A DNA stretch of 64,000 nucleotides from Parasponia andersonii (taxonomy: Eukaryota > Streptophyta > Magnoliopsida > Rosales > Cannabaceae). The notes below the pieces were generated by a model. The model had not been told where the DNA came from and made no database searches. It saw only the letters and a program-made list of their open reading frames with translations. The DNA lies in contig JXTB01000300.1 in NCBI GenBank assembly GCA_002914805.1, forward strand, positions 216,372-280,371. Reading direction: 5' to 3'. Numbering within the stretch: position 1 is the first letter of the stretch; every line of letters begins with the position of its first letter. The translations under genes and the position numbers were made by a program. This document shows positions 36,098 to 48,029 of the stretch, one piece after another.

Positions 36098-36550
36098 CGG
36101 CACCAATGGTCCTAAAATTTGATCCTTAAAATTGTAATTATAATATAAATAGTCTTTAAATTTTCTAATTTGTAATAATTTGGTCACTAAATTATTTAAA
36201 TTATCATATGTTATTAAATTTCTAACAAAAAATACGAGTGAAAAATGTAATGTACTTAAAATGAAAACAAAATTAATAAAAAGATTTAGAAAGAAAAAAA
36301 TATGCAAATTTAGGAAAATTTATGTGATTGTTTATCTTTATTTTTAAAATTTTTGAATTATTTTTCAAATACAATTTCAGATGCCACTACGTGCTTATCA
36401 CGTATGTTTTTAGTCAAAAATTTAATAATAATTTACAATTTAGACAATAAAATGACTAAATTATTCTAAGTTAGATAATTCATAAACTATTTATGTCACA
36501 ATTAAAATTTTGAAGACTAAATTATAACAGCCGTAAAACCATTTGTGCCA
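36098..36550. mobile_element. PIF/Harbinger-like MITE with TTA target duplication
   Basis: The left end cggcaccaatggt and the reverse complement of the right end, tggcacaaatggt, begin inverted repeats. These extend with gaps for over 100 bp (ataaatagt and ataatttggtca pair with similar strings on the other side). TTA flanks the element at 36095-36097 and 36551-36553. A 3-bp TTA duplication with a 450-bp non-coding body is typical of Tourist-like MITEs. The arms are clearly diverged, so it is not recent. Confidence 0.65.
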
Positions 36551-36827
36551 TTAACAGTTATGAAATGGTAGGATAGTTAATTTAAACATGAAATTAGTGA
36601 ATCTGATATGAATTTGTGGAACCAATCATGTTATATGTATTATACAAATTTTGTTGATGAAACAAATCCTATTATATACTTGCTCGATCTTATCTAATTT
36701 GAAATAAGGCTATCTTCATTCTCTCCCTCAAAAAAGGGAAAAAAAAAAACCGGATATCTTAATGAGAAGTTGGAATTATTTCTTGTTTGAAATACATAAA
36801 TCCTTACCTTAAAAAAAAAAAAAAAAA

Positions 36828-36895
36828 NNNNNNNNNNNNNNNNNNNNNNNNNNNNNNNNNNNNNNNNNNNNNNNNNNNNNNNNNNNNNNNNNNNN
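36828..36895. other. Assembly gap between a poly-A and a poly-T run
   Basis: A run of 68 N is bounded by 17 A on the left and about 15 T on the right. The true length is unknown. The first exon of the Alfin-like gene is missing from the flanks and is probably hidden here. Confidence 0.9.
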
Positions 36896-37480
36896 TTTTT
36901 TTTTTTTTTTGGGTTGTTCCATAATTTGGTTTCTGAGAAAACCCAGCGAGGAAATTCTTTAGAGATTTGTAAATTGTGTTGTTCGAGTCGTTCTGGGTCT
37001 CGAAAATTTGGTCCTATATATTGCTTTATGTCGTTACCTTGCTTGGTTCCACCACTGGTTTGAACTGGTTGTTCTCTCACTGATATTAGGAGGAGACCCT
37101 GAAGCGAAAAGGGTATCAAGTTTTGTGAATTTTATGTTTTTTGTTTTGTTTGGTTTGAAAAATTAACGTGCTTTGTTTTTCTTGGTGGATTTCTAAGCGT
37201 CTGATTCATGCTCCATTGGCTACCGTGTTTCGTTTGTTTGTTTGTGGCCAAGAAAGCAATACTAGATTCGTGAAATTGGTGTTCATTATGATTCTGGGTT
37301 CAGAATAATGCGCCTTGTGGTTATTGTTGTTCAGTGTTCTGTTCTAATGATGACTAAATAAGATTTGTTTTCTTTTTTTCGGTTCTAGAAATCTTGTTTG
37401 AACTTGAATGCGTTAAATTTTGATTTTGAAATGTATAGTTTAAGTTGTGCGTTACATGGCTTTTGGTTTAATTGCTGCAG

Positions 37481-39248
37481 ATGTTGAAGAATTCTATCAG
37501 CAATGTGATCCTGGTAATCTTCTATTCTTTTTCAAGAACTCTTTATATGTACGTATTACGAAGTTAGCTTATTTTTAGTCATGTTCCATGCATTATTGGA
37601 ATATTGTGTTAATTAATTTTCTCGCCGTTGATGTGCATAACCATTTCCATATAAACATACTTGGGTTTTATTGTGGTGTGAATTTGATGTCATTTTTTAT
37701 AATGGATGTTGTCTGCTTCGAAGTTTAGAGTTTTCTGTCCTTTCTTGGTCAGACATTGTGAATTAAAAAAGTAAAGAAGGCTTTTGATGAGAAACTAAGA
37801 AAACTACAATTATCATTGTTCATTGTTGTTTCTTATTCTCGTATTTACTTTTACTGTTAGTGTTCTTGTAGAATATCTCATGCATCAATCTTTTCAACCT
37901 GGTAGTCTTATAACAGTGGTAAATGGAGATTTTTCTTTTGCTGGTGCGCCTGAACTTTCTTATACCTTAAGGAATTTTGTTAGTATTTATAAGTTTCTTA
38001 GATCAAATTTTGTTTGATAATGTTCTCTTTTGCAAAGGAGTTACGGGAAGTTGCTTTTTATGCTTTCACTTCCCAGTTATGGATTACAGATATTCTTTTG
38101 CAATCTCTTTTGGCTTGTATTTATGGTTTAATTATACGTGCAGAGAAGGAGAATCTTTGTCTCTATGGATTTCCCAGTGAGCAATGGGAAGTCAACTTAC
38201 CTGCTGAAGAGGTGCCTCCTGAGCTGCCGGAGCCTGCACTTGGTATTAACTTTGCAAGAGATGGCATGCAAGAAAAAGATTGGTTATCTTTAGTTGCTGT
38301 CCATAGTGATGCATGGCTACTTTCTGTTGCCTTCTATTTTGGAGCAAGATTTGGTTTTGATAAAAATGACAGGTAGTTTGAACTCTTTATTTAGAGTTTT
38401 TGTTTCTTCAGGGCATTTACTTTTGAAATTATTAGACTTGATCATTCACAGTTTTAACTAGCGGAAGGAATGCATTTTGTGATGCAGGAAGCGACTTCAT
38501 AGTATGATAAACGATCTTCCAACAATATATGAAGTTGTGACAGGTGCTGCGAAGAAACAAGTAAAGGAGAAGTCATCAGTAAATCATGGCAGCAACAAGT
38601 CCAAGTCAAACTCCAAGGTGGTGAGGAATTTTCATCCCTTTTTTTTTTTTGGTTTAGGAATAAACTAAATAATTGCATACTTGTATAGTTTGTGTAGGTG
38701 TGTCCTTTACGAGGTCAAGTTTAATCGTCTATTTTACCTGTTGGCAGTTAATGATATCTTTTGACCATATTTATGTTGCTTTCATTTAGTCAAATGCATG
38801 GGAGTCAAATAGTATGAGGTGGAGAGGGTTTGGTACTGCAGGACCAGTAGACGTAATCAATCATGTTCTATTTAGCTATACATATCTCCATTACTATTTC
38901 ATCAGCTAGTGTGTTACGTTCTCAGTACACTTTGCCAGTATACTCAAATCTGCTACTATCTTTTGGGTGAAAAATTTGCAGCGAGGATCAGAATCTCAGG
39001 TGAAACCGTCAAAAGCATTACAGCCAAAGGAAGAGGATGAGGGCTTGGACGACGAAGATGAAGACGAGCATGGAGAAACCTTATGTGGGGCGTGCGGTGA
39101 AAACTATGCATCTGATGAATTTTGGATTTGCTGTGACATCTGTGAGAAGTGGTTCCATGGCAAGTGTGTGAAGATAACCCCTGCAAGAGCTGAGCATATT
39201 AAGCAGTACAAGTGCCCATCATGCAGCAATAAGAGATCTCGCCCTTGA
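37481..39248 (+). CDS. AL: Alfin-like PHD-finger protein (first exon missing)
   Basis: Alfin-like proteins are plant nuclear readers of trimethylated H3K4 through a C-terminal PHD finger; the N-terminal Alfin domain mediates protein contacts. Four exons are visible: 37481-37513, 38144-38372, 38488-38617 and 38982-39248 (659 nt, about 219 residues). The first begins mid-codon at [11 protein letters not shown], so an upstream exon of about 100 nt (family start near MDGG...RTVEEVF) is required. The Alfin domain continues as [20 protein letters not shown] and [20 protein letters not shown]. An acidic linker ([15 protein letters not shown]) follows. The C4HC3 PHD finger then runs from CGACGENY through [13 protein letters not shown] to CPSC. 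I searched back to 36896 and found no first exon, so it should lie in the N gap. The family member number cannot be given. Confidence 0.93.
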
Positions 39249-40490
39249 GATTTCCAGTGGATCCAATGTGGACTTCTATATGTTCTCTTCTCTGAATGAA
39301 ATCTGCTAACTGCTTTGCAAAGTAGTCTTTATTTCTTAGCTTTTAGAATTCAAGTGAACTTTGTGAATCTTTGCACCTTTGTTTCAGGGGAATATCAGTT
39401 TTAGTATAGTAATAGCGTCATTAATGTTTGGATGTTCCCCTATCAATTTAGTACATTTTAGTTTCTCTAATGTTTAAATAGAAATCTCTCACAAATATGC
39501 GCCTTTGTGATGGTGCACTACCCGTCTTGTTAGCGCTTTCTTGTCCAGCTCTCTTGTATGCTTCAAATTTGAAAGTTTGCCTACCGCAGTTCTCTAGCTT
39601 TCTGAGGATAATTTGGTTTGCGCATGAGTTATCCATTAAAAAAAAAAAAGGGATGGTATATTTTGATATTTTTAATTTATATATTGTATTTTGGTTATTA
39701 TTAATAGTACTCCTATATGTTAATAATTATTTACAAAATATGATTGGTACTTTATATCATCTTATGTTAGGTTAGTTTGCAAAATAATTGTTAAATGCAC
39801 GTGAAAACTCTTTAACTATATGAAAATATAGTACCATTTATTTTGGTAATTTAATATCATACAACATAACTATATATAATTTACCACTCTCAAACGTTAC
39901 TTTAATATAGCACAACAGTCTTCTAAATTTAATTTTCTGACCGTTTTGGCATTTTTTCCCTTGTCTGCATGCAACACATTATGACAATACCGAACTTGCC
40001 CTAAAAACTTTAGGAAAGAAATCAAATTTCAAGGAACACGATTTTGTTTTTTAAATTGTCTAGATTTTATTGAAAATGGGAGGAAAAACTTTATGTGGAA
40101 AGTGTTGAGGATAGTTTGACTTATTTAGGAGGGTTTATATTATTTTAGAAAGTATAAAATAGAGTTCAAAATACAAAATCTTATAGAATTTTAAGAATAT
40201 ATTTTCAAGTCAAAAGTTTAATTTCATGGTAAAAGGCACTATGAATTTCCAAAAATTTATATGATAAGTTCTGGCTTTGGCCGTTCGTGACGAAAAGGTA
40301 ATTGTACACATATTCTGGTCTACAACTGGACTCAACATAAATAGCCATCAAATAATAGGATGTGGCCGTATAAGACTGCTTCAAGTCTCTTTATAGAGAA
40401 ATTCTAAAACTTGAAGTTTACTTCCAAGTTCCAAGACTTGAAACCAACATTATTTTCCAATTCTGGATCAATTTTTCCCAAATTCTAAGC
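39249..40490. other. Convergent intergenic region (3' ends of two genes)
   Basis: The 3' UTR of the Alfin-like gene (to about 39440) and that of the carrier on the other strand face each other here. The middle is AT-rich with no coding sequence. A 12-A run lies at 39638-39649. Confidence 0.4.
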
Positions 40491-40820
40491 TCAATCACCA
40501 CCATTCCAACAAGCTCTTTGAGCTTTGTTTATGGATACTGACAAACTCGAAAATTCGAAATGAGTTGAAAAAACCCAAGTAAAATGTCCAAACTCCAAAG
40601 CAATGGAAAAAAACTGTTCTTTATATATATATATATATGTAAGAGAGACCATCAGTGATTTGCATTGATCACCCATGGATACAGTTAACAAGAAGAAAAA
40701 GAAAGCCTAAAAGAGAAGACATTACAGAGAATATAACAGGATTAGACACAGATCAAACTTTTAAGGGGAGAAGGAAAAGAAAATAAACTCTCACTTTCCA
40801 TCTCAATTAAAACCTCTTGT

Positions 40821-41864
40821 TCACCGTGTTAAAACATCTTGGTTCTTCGTGGAAAGCCGTTTCAGAAACTCATAGGTGGTGATCATTGTTGTTGCAGACA
40901 TCGACATTGAAGCCCATCGAGGCCCCAAACCTCTGTAACAAGCCATCCACCCGCCTTCCTTGACCAAATTCCTGACTGTCTGTCCAATAGTTGGCCCACG
41001 GCGCCCATTCTCGTCTCCATCCAAAACTTGCAACCTCGTCTTAATTGTATCAAGGGGCATTGTGATCAAAGCTGAAACCCCACCCGCCATAGCTGCACTA
41101 ACTCCCTGAACTGCCATTACTGTTTTCGAGTCCGGTCTAATCGTTTTAACCCCATTGTCATTAATCTCATCGTCTTTCTTGGCCAAGTAACATCCAACTC
41201 CACCCCAAACCAGTCTTTGAACAACGGAGTATGAAGCCCACCAAACTGCATTCGACGGTGCATATGTCAAAATCGATATCCCAAACCCCCTGTACAATCC
41301 CCTAGGCCCATCTGTTCTAAGAATCTTCCTAAATGCATCGATCCCGTTTAAATATTTACACGCCGAAGCATTAGAAAGTTTTGAATTCCCACAACCTTGT
41401 ACCATTAGTCTCTGACTGACAACATCAACTGGAGTCCACACTAGCTGGGCGGCAATGGCTGCACTTAACCCTGCAGCTGCATTAGCAATGGCGGCCGCAG
41501 TTGGCTCCGGAAGCCCCATCCTAACAGTGGTAGTCCCCACATTACTCTTGGTAACCTCAAGTGCTCCCATGTAAAGCGCTCGAGCAGGGATTGTACCCGT
41601 CAAAGAAGTCCCAAATCCCCTATACAGAGCCCTGAAACCCTCTTGCCTAACCATCGAAAACGCGGTCTTGATACAAGAAACTTGAGATTGAGCTACTTGT
41701 TGCCTGGTTTTCAACACCACAACAGGGTAAAGACTCGCCGAAACACCCGAAAACAAGGCGGCGCCGAGGAAGAAGAACTTGGATTTATCGAGCATTTGCC
41801 AATCTATGTCCGCCGGGACATGAATCTCTTGCGCCGATTCTTCCTCCGCCGCACTCAAATTCAT
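40821..41864 (-). CDS. Mitochondrial carrier, SLC25A44-like
   Basis: A member of the mitochondrial carrier family in the plant group related to animal SLC25A44, whose mammalian member imports branched-chain amino acids. The substrate of the plant proteins is uncertain. It is a single intact exon of 347 codons from the ATG at 41864; an in-frame ATG six codons upstream (41882) is possible. I prefer 41864 because the family starts M(N/S)L.AAE. Three repeats each carry the carrier signature in normal or worn form: YPVVVLKTRQQ (the acidic residue replaced), WTPVDVVSQRLMV and MPLDTIKTRLQV. Six membrane helices are expected. FRALYRGFGTSL, PRGLYRGFGISIL and MACYRGLGPRW mark the ends of the three repeats. 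The location should be the inner mitochondrial membrane. Confidence 0.92.
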   Translation of the reverse strand: MNLSAAEEESAQEIHVPADIDWQMLDKSKFFFLGAALFSGVSASLYPVVVLKTRQQVAQSQVSCIKTAFSMVRQEGFRALYRGFGTSLTGTIPARALYMGALEVTKSNVGTTTVRMGLPEPTAAAIANAAAGLSAAIAAQLVWTPVDVVSQRLMVQGCGNSKLSNASACKYLNGIDAFRKILRTDGPRGLYRGFGISILTYAPSNAVWWASYSVVQRLVWGGVGCYLAKKDDEINDNGVKTIRPDSKTVMAVQGVSAAMAGGVSALITMPLDTIKTRLQVLDGDENGRRGPTIGQTVRNLVKEGGWMACYRGLGPRWASMSMSATTMITTYEFLKRLSTKNQDVLTR

Positions 41865-42355
41865 CTTCTCCACTTTTCTCAAATACCCAAGTAGCTCCTA
41901 ACAAAGTTACTCGATCAAACTGATCAAAACCCAATTCGTCGAACACCTTTAAACCTTAATTCCTCCACAACTATACAACTACCCAAAATAGAAACCCTAA
42001 CTGTACAATTGCAGCAAAAAAAAAAAAAAAAAAACAATATATACGTATGTAGATATAAAGTGACGCAAGTCGAGAAAAGATTCCAATTCAATCCAATCCA
42101 ATTAGCGAGCTAGAACTTTCTTCCTCCTGTGAAACCAGGTTTTGGATCGAGGATGATCTAGAACGAATCGATCTAACATTTCTTGTGCAGAACCAATATC
42201 AACTTAAACTACCTTACCGGAAAAGAAGAACATGACCACCGTCTTCGGTCGGAGAATCTCTTCGGGGAAATTCGGATCTTGCCGGAGAAAACTCAGCTTC
42301 CGATGCGTATCAGAGACAAAAAACAAAACCAAAAAGCTATATACACTTGTATAGT

Positions 42356-42356
<1 letters not shown>

Positions 42357-42395
<39 letters not shown>

Positions 42396-42437
42396 GTTTC
42401 TCTTCGGTAAGAGAGAGAAAGTTGAGTTGAGGTGAGT

Positions 42438-42478
<41 letters not shown>
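42357..42478. repeat. Two GA microsatellites in the carrier leader
   Basis: GA runs at 42357-42390 and 42447-42478 lie 0.5-0.6 kb upstream of the carrier start codon, in its probable leader or promoter. They read as CT on the transcribed strand. Confidence 0.85.
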
Positions 42479-42480
<2 letters not shown>

Positions 42481-42553
42481 AGGCCAGGCGACCGGAGATT
42501 GGAGGTTCATGGAGGCAAAAAGAGGAGCTGCAGAGGGGGAGGAGGAGGAGGGA

Positions 42554-42569
42554 ACTGACACGTGTCAGT
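42554..42569. promoter_or_regulatory. 16-bp perfect palindrome with G-box core
   Basis: actgacacgtgtcagt is its own reverse complement and contains CACGTG, the site read by bZIP and bHLH factors. It sits upstream of the carrier gene, about 690 bp from its ATG, next to the GA runs. A second, half-like site (tgtgacgtgtgagt) is nearby at about 42633-42647. Confidence 0.55.
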
Positions 42570-42989
42570 CGTGGATTAGGGTCTGGTCATAGCAAGAATC
42601 TGTTGTCGTTTTGTAAGAAGACAGAGTGTGTATGTGTGACGTGTGAGTCCTATCCATTCCATATATGACGGGGCCAACGGCCTCCCGGGCTCCGTTTGTT
42701 ATTCCCTACGGCCGGTCTCACTATTAGATCACTACGATCTTTATTTACTTACTTCTTGTTTATTTCTGAATCTGGACTCTTCATAAAATAGTTATATATA
42801 TATATATATATATATATTGCACTTTTTCACCTACACTACTTTTTCTTGCATATTGCATTTTATTCATATTTTAATTCAGTATATTTTCCTTTATTAAGTA
42901 ACGGAGAACTCTTGACTTTGCATCGTAAGTATTGATGCAGCAAGCAAAACCCAAAAAAAAAAAAAAATAATAATAATAATAATAATGAA

Positions 42990-43110
42990 ATAAATAAGAA
43001 AGAAAGGATATTTGGTGGGTTGCCTCCCACTCAGCGCTTGGTTTAAAGTCATCAGCCCGACTTCTTGTCCTTTCATGGCTCTTGCAAAATGATTGAGGTA
43101 TTCCCTCTGT
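42990..43110 (-). mobile_element. Short LTR-retrotransposon fragment (Gypsy, Athila-like)
   Basis: The stretch ggttgcctcccactcagcgc and the following tcatcagcccgactt resemble a conserved block common in plant Gypsy elements of the Athila type, seen here in reverse. Only about 100 bp remain, next to an A-rich and TAA-repeat tract (42947-42985). It is an old, broken fossil. The match is from memory and unchecked. Confidence 0.35.
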
Positions 43111-43114
43111 CAAA

Positions 43115-44200
43115 TTCAGCTCCCCAANTTAATGTAAAGAAGAAAATAGTTGAAAAAGGAATAATTATAAATACATCCCTTATAGTTTTTCAATTTTTTT
43201 TAAATTTAACTTTGCATTTTAGGAAATTACATTTTACTTTATGATATTTAACATAAAATTTCAATTTCACCTATCCAAAATTTAATTTCTAGAAAAAGAA
43301 TTTTTAATGATGAAAATTTAACTCTCTTTTAGTGTTTTGAAACAAAAATTATTTCGAAACAATTTATAAATTAATAGAAAGTTATTATTAAATAATCTAA
43401 TATTAAAAAATAAATTTCTACCAATTTGGGAGTTATTTGAGAAAAATTTCTATTACAATACACTTATAAATAATTTCATCAATTATTTTTTTTTTTTCAA
43501 AATTATATGTTACATGGGTAAAAATGTAATTTTTAAGAATGCATGGTTGAATTCAAGAAAAATAAAAACTACAAGGGCTATTTCAAGCAAATCATAAATA
43601 ATAATATGTATGTAGGACTTCTCCGTATTGAATATAGGTGTAAGCACCGTAATAGGCTACAACAGCATTGTATACAATAATATATCTGTGGTTGGATACT
43701 AGATCATGGCTCATGGGCAAACCTGTAGCAAAAATCTATAATATTTGGTGCCTCTTACATTTAGATATTGAACCTTTTAACGGTACATTAGGTCTTTTAC
43801 GATATTTTTAGAAAAACATTTTGAAAAGTACGGTGACTTATTTATTTTTTTGGTTTGGTTTTAAAATAGTAACTAGTTTCTAATAAGAGAAACTGGTAAC
43901 TAATAATCAAAGGTATTTATAAGTGATAACCAATTTTTTAAAACTTGTAACTAATAATTATTTCAAAAATGATATTTTTCTAAAATGTTTTCAAAAATGA
44001 TATTTTTATAATAAAAATCATACAAAAATTTGAATAAAACTTGACTTATGTATTTCTGTAATTCTTTTTGGTTTTTATAAGTAAAAGTATTAGAAACTCC
44101 TTTTTAATTGCATTCAAAACCCCAAACCTCCTAATAATAGAGCTGCAACCATTAGTCTCTTAAATTCGGTCTAAGTTTGTTTTCAAAAAAAAAAAAAGAG
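43115..44200. other. AT-rich intergenic DNA with short A/T repeats
   Basis: No gene is seen. 43800-44020 repeats short strings such as aaaaatgatatttttctaaa, probably worn copies of the family seen at 44275-44630. A TA run lies just upstream at 42792-42818. Confidence 0.4.
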
Positions 44201-44274
44201 AAAATTTGATTTTTTATGATAATTTTTCAAAGAAATTGAAAAATCCCAGAATTTAAATCTGTTCTTAAAAAAAA

Positions 44275-44630
44275 ACCTAGATTTAATTATAAAATACCAC
44301 TTTTAAAAGTATTTCAAAAAATACCATTTTTTATTAATTGATAAAATACTTTAGATAGCTACTTGAGTAATTTGAACAGTTATTTTAAGTAATTGGATTG
44401 GTTACTCTAAGTAACCTAATTAGTTACCTCAAGTACTATTGAAAAATACTAATTTTGAAAGAAAAATAGTATTTCTAAATATTTTTTAAAAGTGTTATTT
44501 TTCTAGTAATATTTTTTAAAAATAATATTTTTTTCTAAATCAATCTACGATTTTTCAAAAAAATAAGTTGATTCGAGATTTTTCAAGTTTTAGTACTTTG
44601 GACCTAGAATTTTGTAAGAAGCTCAAAAAA
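44275..44630 (+). repeat. Diverged copy of the IR2 arm repeat family
   Basis: The order of motifs matches 9204-9510: taccacttttaaaagtattt, ttttttattaattg, ttacctcaagta, taattttgaaagaa, and a final block of atttttcaa then ttttggacctagaattttg. Identity is perhaps 70-75% by eye. The arm of IR2 therefore belongs to an older dispersed repeat family and is not unique sequence. Confidence 0.65.
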
Positions 44631-44639
44631 AAAAAAATG

Positions 44640-47150
44640 GATCTAAGTTTGAGTGTAAGTTTATTGTGCCCCTCGTGTGGCTCTTTAATCAATATTTTGG
44701 GGGTATTACAATATTAAATAGGAGCTTATAGAAATATGACCAAATTTTTGGTCTAATTTAAGTAAATATCCCTTTGTCAAATGTTATAACAAAATATTCG
44801 ATATATATGTTTATATACCAAGTGTAAAATTTTATATATCAAATACATTTCAGTACATTAACTGACATTGGTAGATAAACATATCTACTAAGTGTAAAAA
44901 TATATATATTTGGATATTTATCTATAAAATTCAGAAAGTTAACATCTACTTAATCAAATTTAAAATATTGGTCATCTACCTAAATTTCTCTATTAAATAT
45001 TATGGGTAGAGAAAATATATAGATGAAGATGATTATGTACACACTAAGAATGTAAAACACATTCTCTTTTTCACTGTTTTATACACTCTTTAGTCTTATA
45101 TAGACGTAAATTTCACTATTTAATTTAATATTTTAATAATATAATAAATCATAATAGAATTCATGTGTCAATCAGTAAGACTAAAAAAGTACACATAAGG
45201 GTATAAAAAAGAGTGCTATTAGTATTCTTCATACTCATATAGTATATCGCCAAAAGTGTTTGGGAACGAAATTTAAAAAAAAAAATTGTGTCGAAAAAAG
45301 TCTAAAAAGTTAGCTTTCTCACCTTTTTTTTTTTTAATAATAATAATATATGAAAAAAAGCAAAATGTGAAAGGTCAATATGTCTTGGCCCCTACTTCCA
45401 CTTCTATTCTAAATTCTGATATATATGAGTGAGCAACATTAAAATGTTTTTAGGAACAAAAAAAATATAAGCAAAATATGAAACGTCAATGTGTCTTGGC
45501 CCCCACTTCTACTTCTGTTATAAATTCCAACATATACGAGTGAGTCCTACGTTAAAAAAGTTTTTTATTTTTTATTTCTTTTAGATTTAAATTACATTAA
45601 AATACAATCGTTCTACTTTCCAACTTCAGGTCACGACAATATTAATTTAATCCAGAACATAGAATAACATAAGTGATATTCTAATACAATCTAATCCAAC
45701 AAAATATTCGTGCCCAATTTTGTTCACTCAGGGTGTTTGATCGAGTGGAATGGGTATTAGAATGGAACGACTATTTCATTAAATAACTCATTTCACCGTT
45801 TGGTATAAAAAATAAAATTGGAATTTTCATTCCAATAGAAACTTATTTTTATTAATCGGTGTAATTTTGTTTCCATTATTTCTCCTAAAAAATTTCTATT
45901 CTATTCCTTAAACTATAATTAAATTGATATTATTTTCCTTTTTGCCCACATAATGTAAACTTTTTTATACACATTTAAGAACTTTAATAGTAATATTCAT
46001 TATTTCTCATTTTGCACATATATAAAAGTACTATTTTCTAGATTTTTTATATGCAACTATATTTTTGTTACCTTTTTAAGATTAAGTTACTCATACATTT
46101 AAATATAATTTATCATTTTTTTAAATCATAACTCCCAAAAAAGACGTGGAGGGGTCACAGATGCTTCCTCTTCAAAGCTAATCTTCTTAGATAGAATATA
46201 AAATCTCATCTAACAAAAATTTCACACCAAGAATGATAGTAATAACAAAGCAGCAAAGCAATATATATACTCAAACAACTAGAACTATATATATTGCAAA
46301 TAAGAGCAGAAAGAATTTAATGAAAATAAGTTCTAGTATGCAACCCAAAAACCTTATATATGTAAATATTGAAAATAAAACCATATAAAGTTATATTGCA
46401 AATTTAATAAATTCTAACTCTCGTCCTAATAAAAAACTTAAATAAAATAACAGTCAGATTTAAGATTGTAACAAAATAGTAACATGCAATATATAAGGAT
46501 ACAAACAAATTTAACTTTTATAACAAACTTCAAAAAATTATAAATTTACTAAAAGTTTGTTCCAAACTTCAACAAAATTTCAGTAACACTTCAGAAATAC
46601 TATTAATTGTCGAGGCTGTGTACAATACAGTATCCTTAAAACTGATTCGACCCTACTAGTAGAATGTTTGAGAATTTTACGAGCGTCAGTTTCTCAGGAT
46701 ACAATGATAAAAAGTAGCAAGTGAAGCATTATACCTCTATTCCACAAACTAGAAACTTTTAGAACTCTATTCACTAGTGGATTTCTAGAACTAGAGTACC
46801 GAAAACACTAGAACTAGAAACAAATCGCTTAAAAACTCAAAGGAAACTAAACTGCTGAGGAGAGAATAAGAAAGAGCGAAGGAAGTTGAGAGTTTTTTTT
46901 GGTATAGAAAAGATGTAGAGAGGATCTGCATATATAGTAGGTGAAAATAAAGGTTACAAAAACTAGCACTAATGCTCCATAATACCAATAATTTGGTTGT
47001 TACTCACTAACTAATGCTCCATCCTTTACTGGCCCAGAATTGAACGTTGCCTCTTGAGGATGTGCCACAAGGAAAAGATATTTGAATACGGTCTCCTAAT
47101 TTGAGAAGTAAATATTTAATTTTTTGGTCTCATACTAACTATACTAATTT
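44640..47150. other. Intergenic repeats, no gene recognised
   Basis: AT-rich DNA. 45370-45545 holds two similar stretches (gaaaggtcaatatgtcttggc and gaaacgtcaatgtgtcttggc, about 115 bp apart), a worn tandem duplication. The string gggtgtttgatcgagtggaa at 45729 looks like one end of a MITE, but no partner end was found. 46620-46960 has several tctagaa-type short repeats and may be a transposon leader. Confidence 0.35.
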
Positions 47151-47160
47151 TCCTTTGCAG

Positions 47161-47302
47161 AGGAGATTGCGACATTTTTTTAGTCAAGCACTTGGAATAC
47201 ATCTTGGCTGATATTCCACTGAATTTCACTATTTATGATTTTATTCAATTTTCAAGAGACAAACTATGTGTTGATTTATTTTATCATGACTTAGAACTAT
47301 AG
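47161..47302 (+). pseudogene. Ulp1-like (C48) cysteine protease C-terminal exon
   Basis: After a good acceptor (tttcctttgcag) the frame reads GDCDIFLVKHLEYILADIP and then LNFTIYDFIQFSRDKL and CVDLFYHDLEL before a stop. This matches the end of Ulp1/SUMO-protease domains in plants, where GDCG holds the catalytic Cys and a KHxEY block follows. It is 46 residues with no ATG. Such domains are well known as cargo inside Mutator-like transposons. A MULE transposase relic lies 0.7 kb away on the opposite strand. I found no upstream exon with the catalytic His and Asp, so this is likely a broken gene. Confidence 0.6.
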
Positions 47303-48029
47303 ATATTTTATATGAATTATGTGTTGAAGTTGAAAATATATATGGTTAAAATTTTAAAGAATTTTATTGGAAAAAGATTGAGATTAAATATTGTTTTAGC
47401 CTAACTCAAAATTCGATTTAGTTTGATTTCATTTTGATTCCTTTCGATTATATTTCAACTCCATTTTAATGTAAGTATTGTATACTTATCAATATTTAAA
47501 TAGTAGACAAATTCTCGATGCTAGTAGATGAAATTTTGATGCCTGTTTGATTAAGATTTGACTAGTTTTTGATGGTATTTGACGGCTGCATTCTTTTATC
47601 AAAATTTCAACGCCTTTCGACAAAGTACGATCCATGAACTTCTATTTTGACTAGTTTTGATTAACAAATTTTGATGACCTTGCTTTGATGGTCATAAAAT
47701 ACGGATTTTGGGCTTTTACTCGATATTCCTCGAATATTTTATGGATTTCAACGATATTTAATTATATTTCAATGGATTTTTGACTAATAAAAATATTCAT
47801 AAAATTTATGTCATTTTAATTAAGTAAATATTATAAATAAAATCATTCCAACTAAACTATTAAAATATAACTAGGATGAAATTTAAAATTTCAAAATTAT
47901 TCATTACAATACATGAGTTGATAAAGAAGTGGTTCGGTTTATATGTTTTATGATTTTCTATGTTTTATTTTCGGCTATCCAGGCTTCAGTTTATAAGGAA
48001 GCAGTTCCATTATACACTTACTAACATCA

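Noticed and set aside
45729-45900. MITE beginning gggtgtttgatcgagtgg
   Set aside because: Only one end was recognised; no matching inverted end or target duplication was found within 1 kb.
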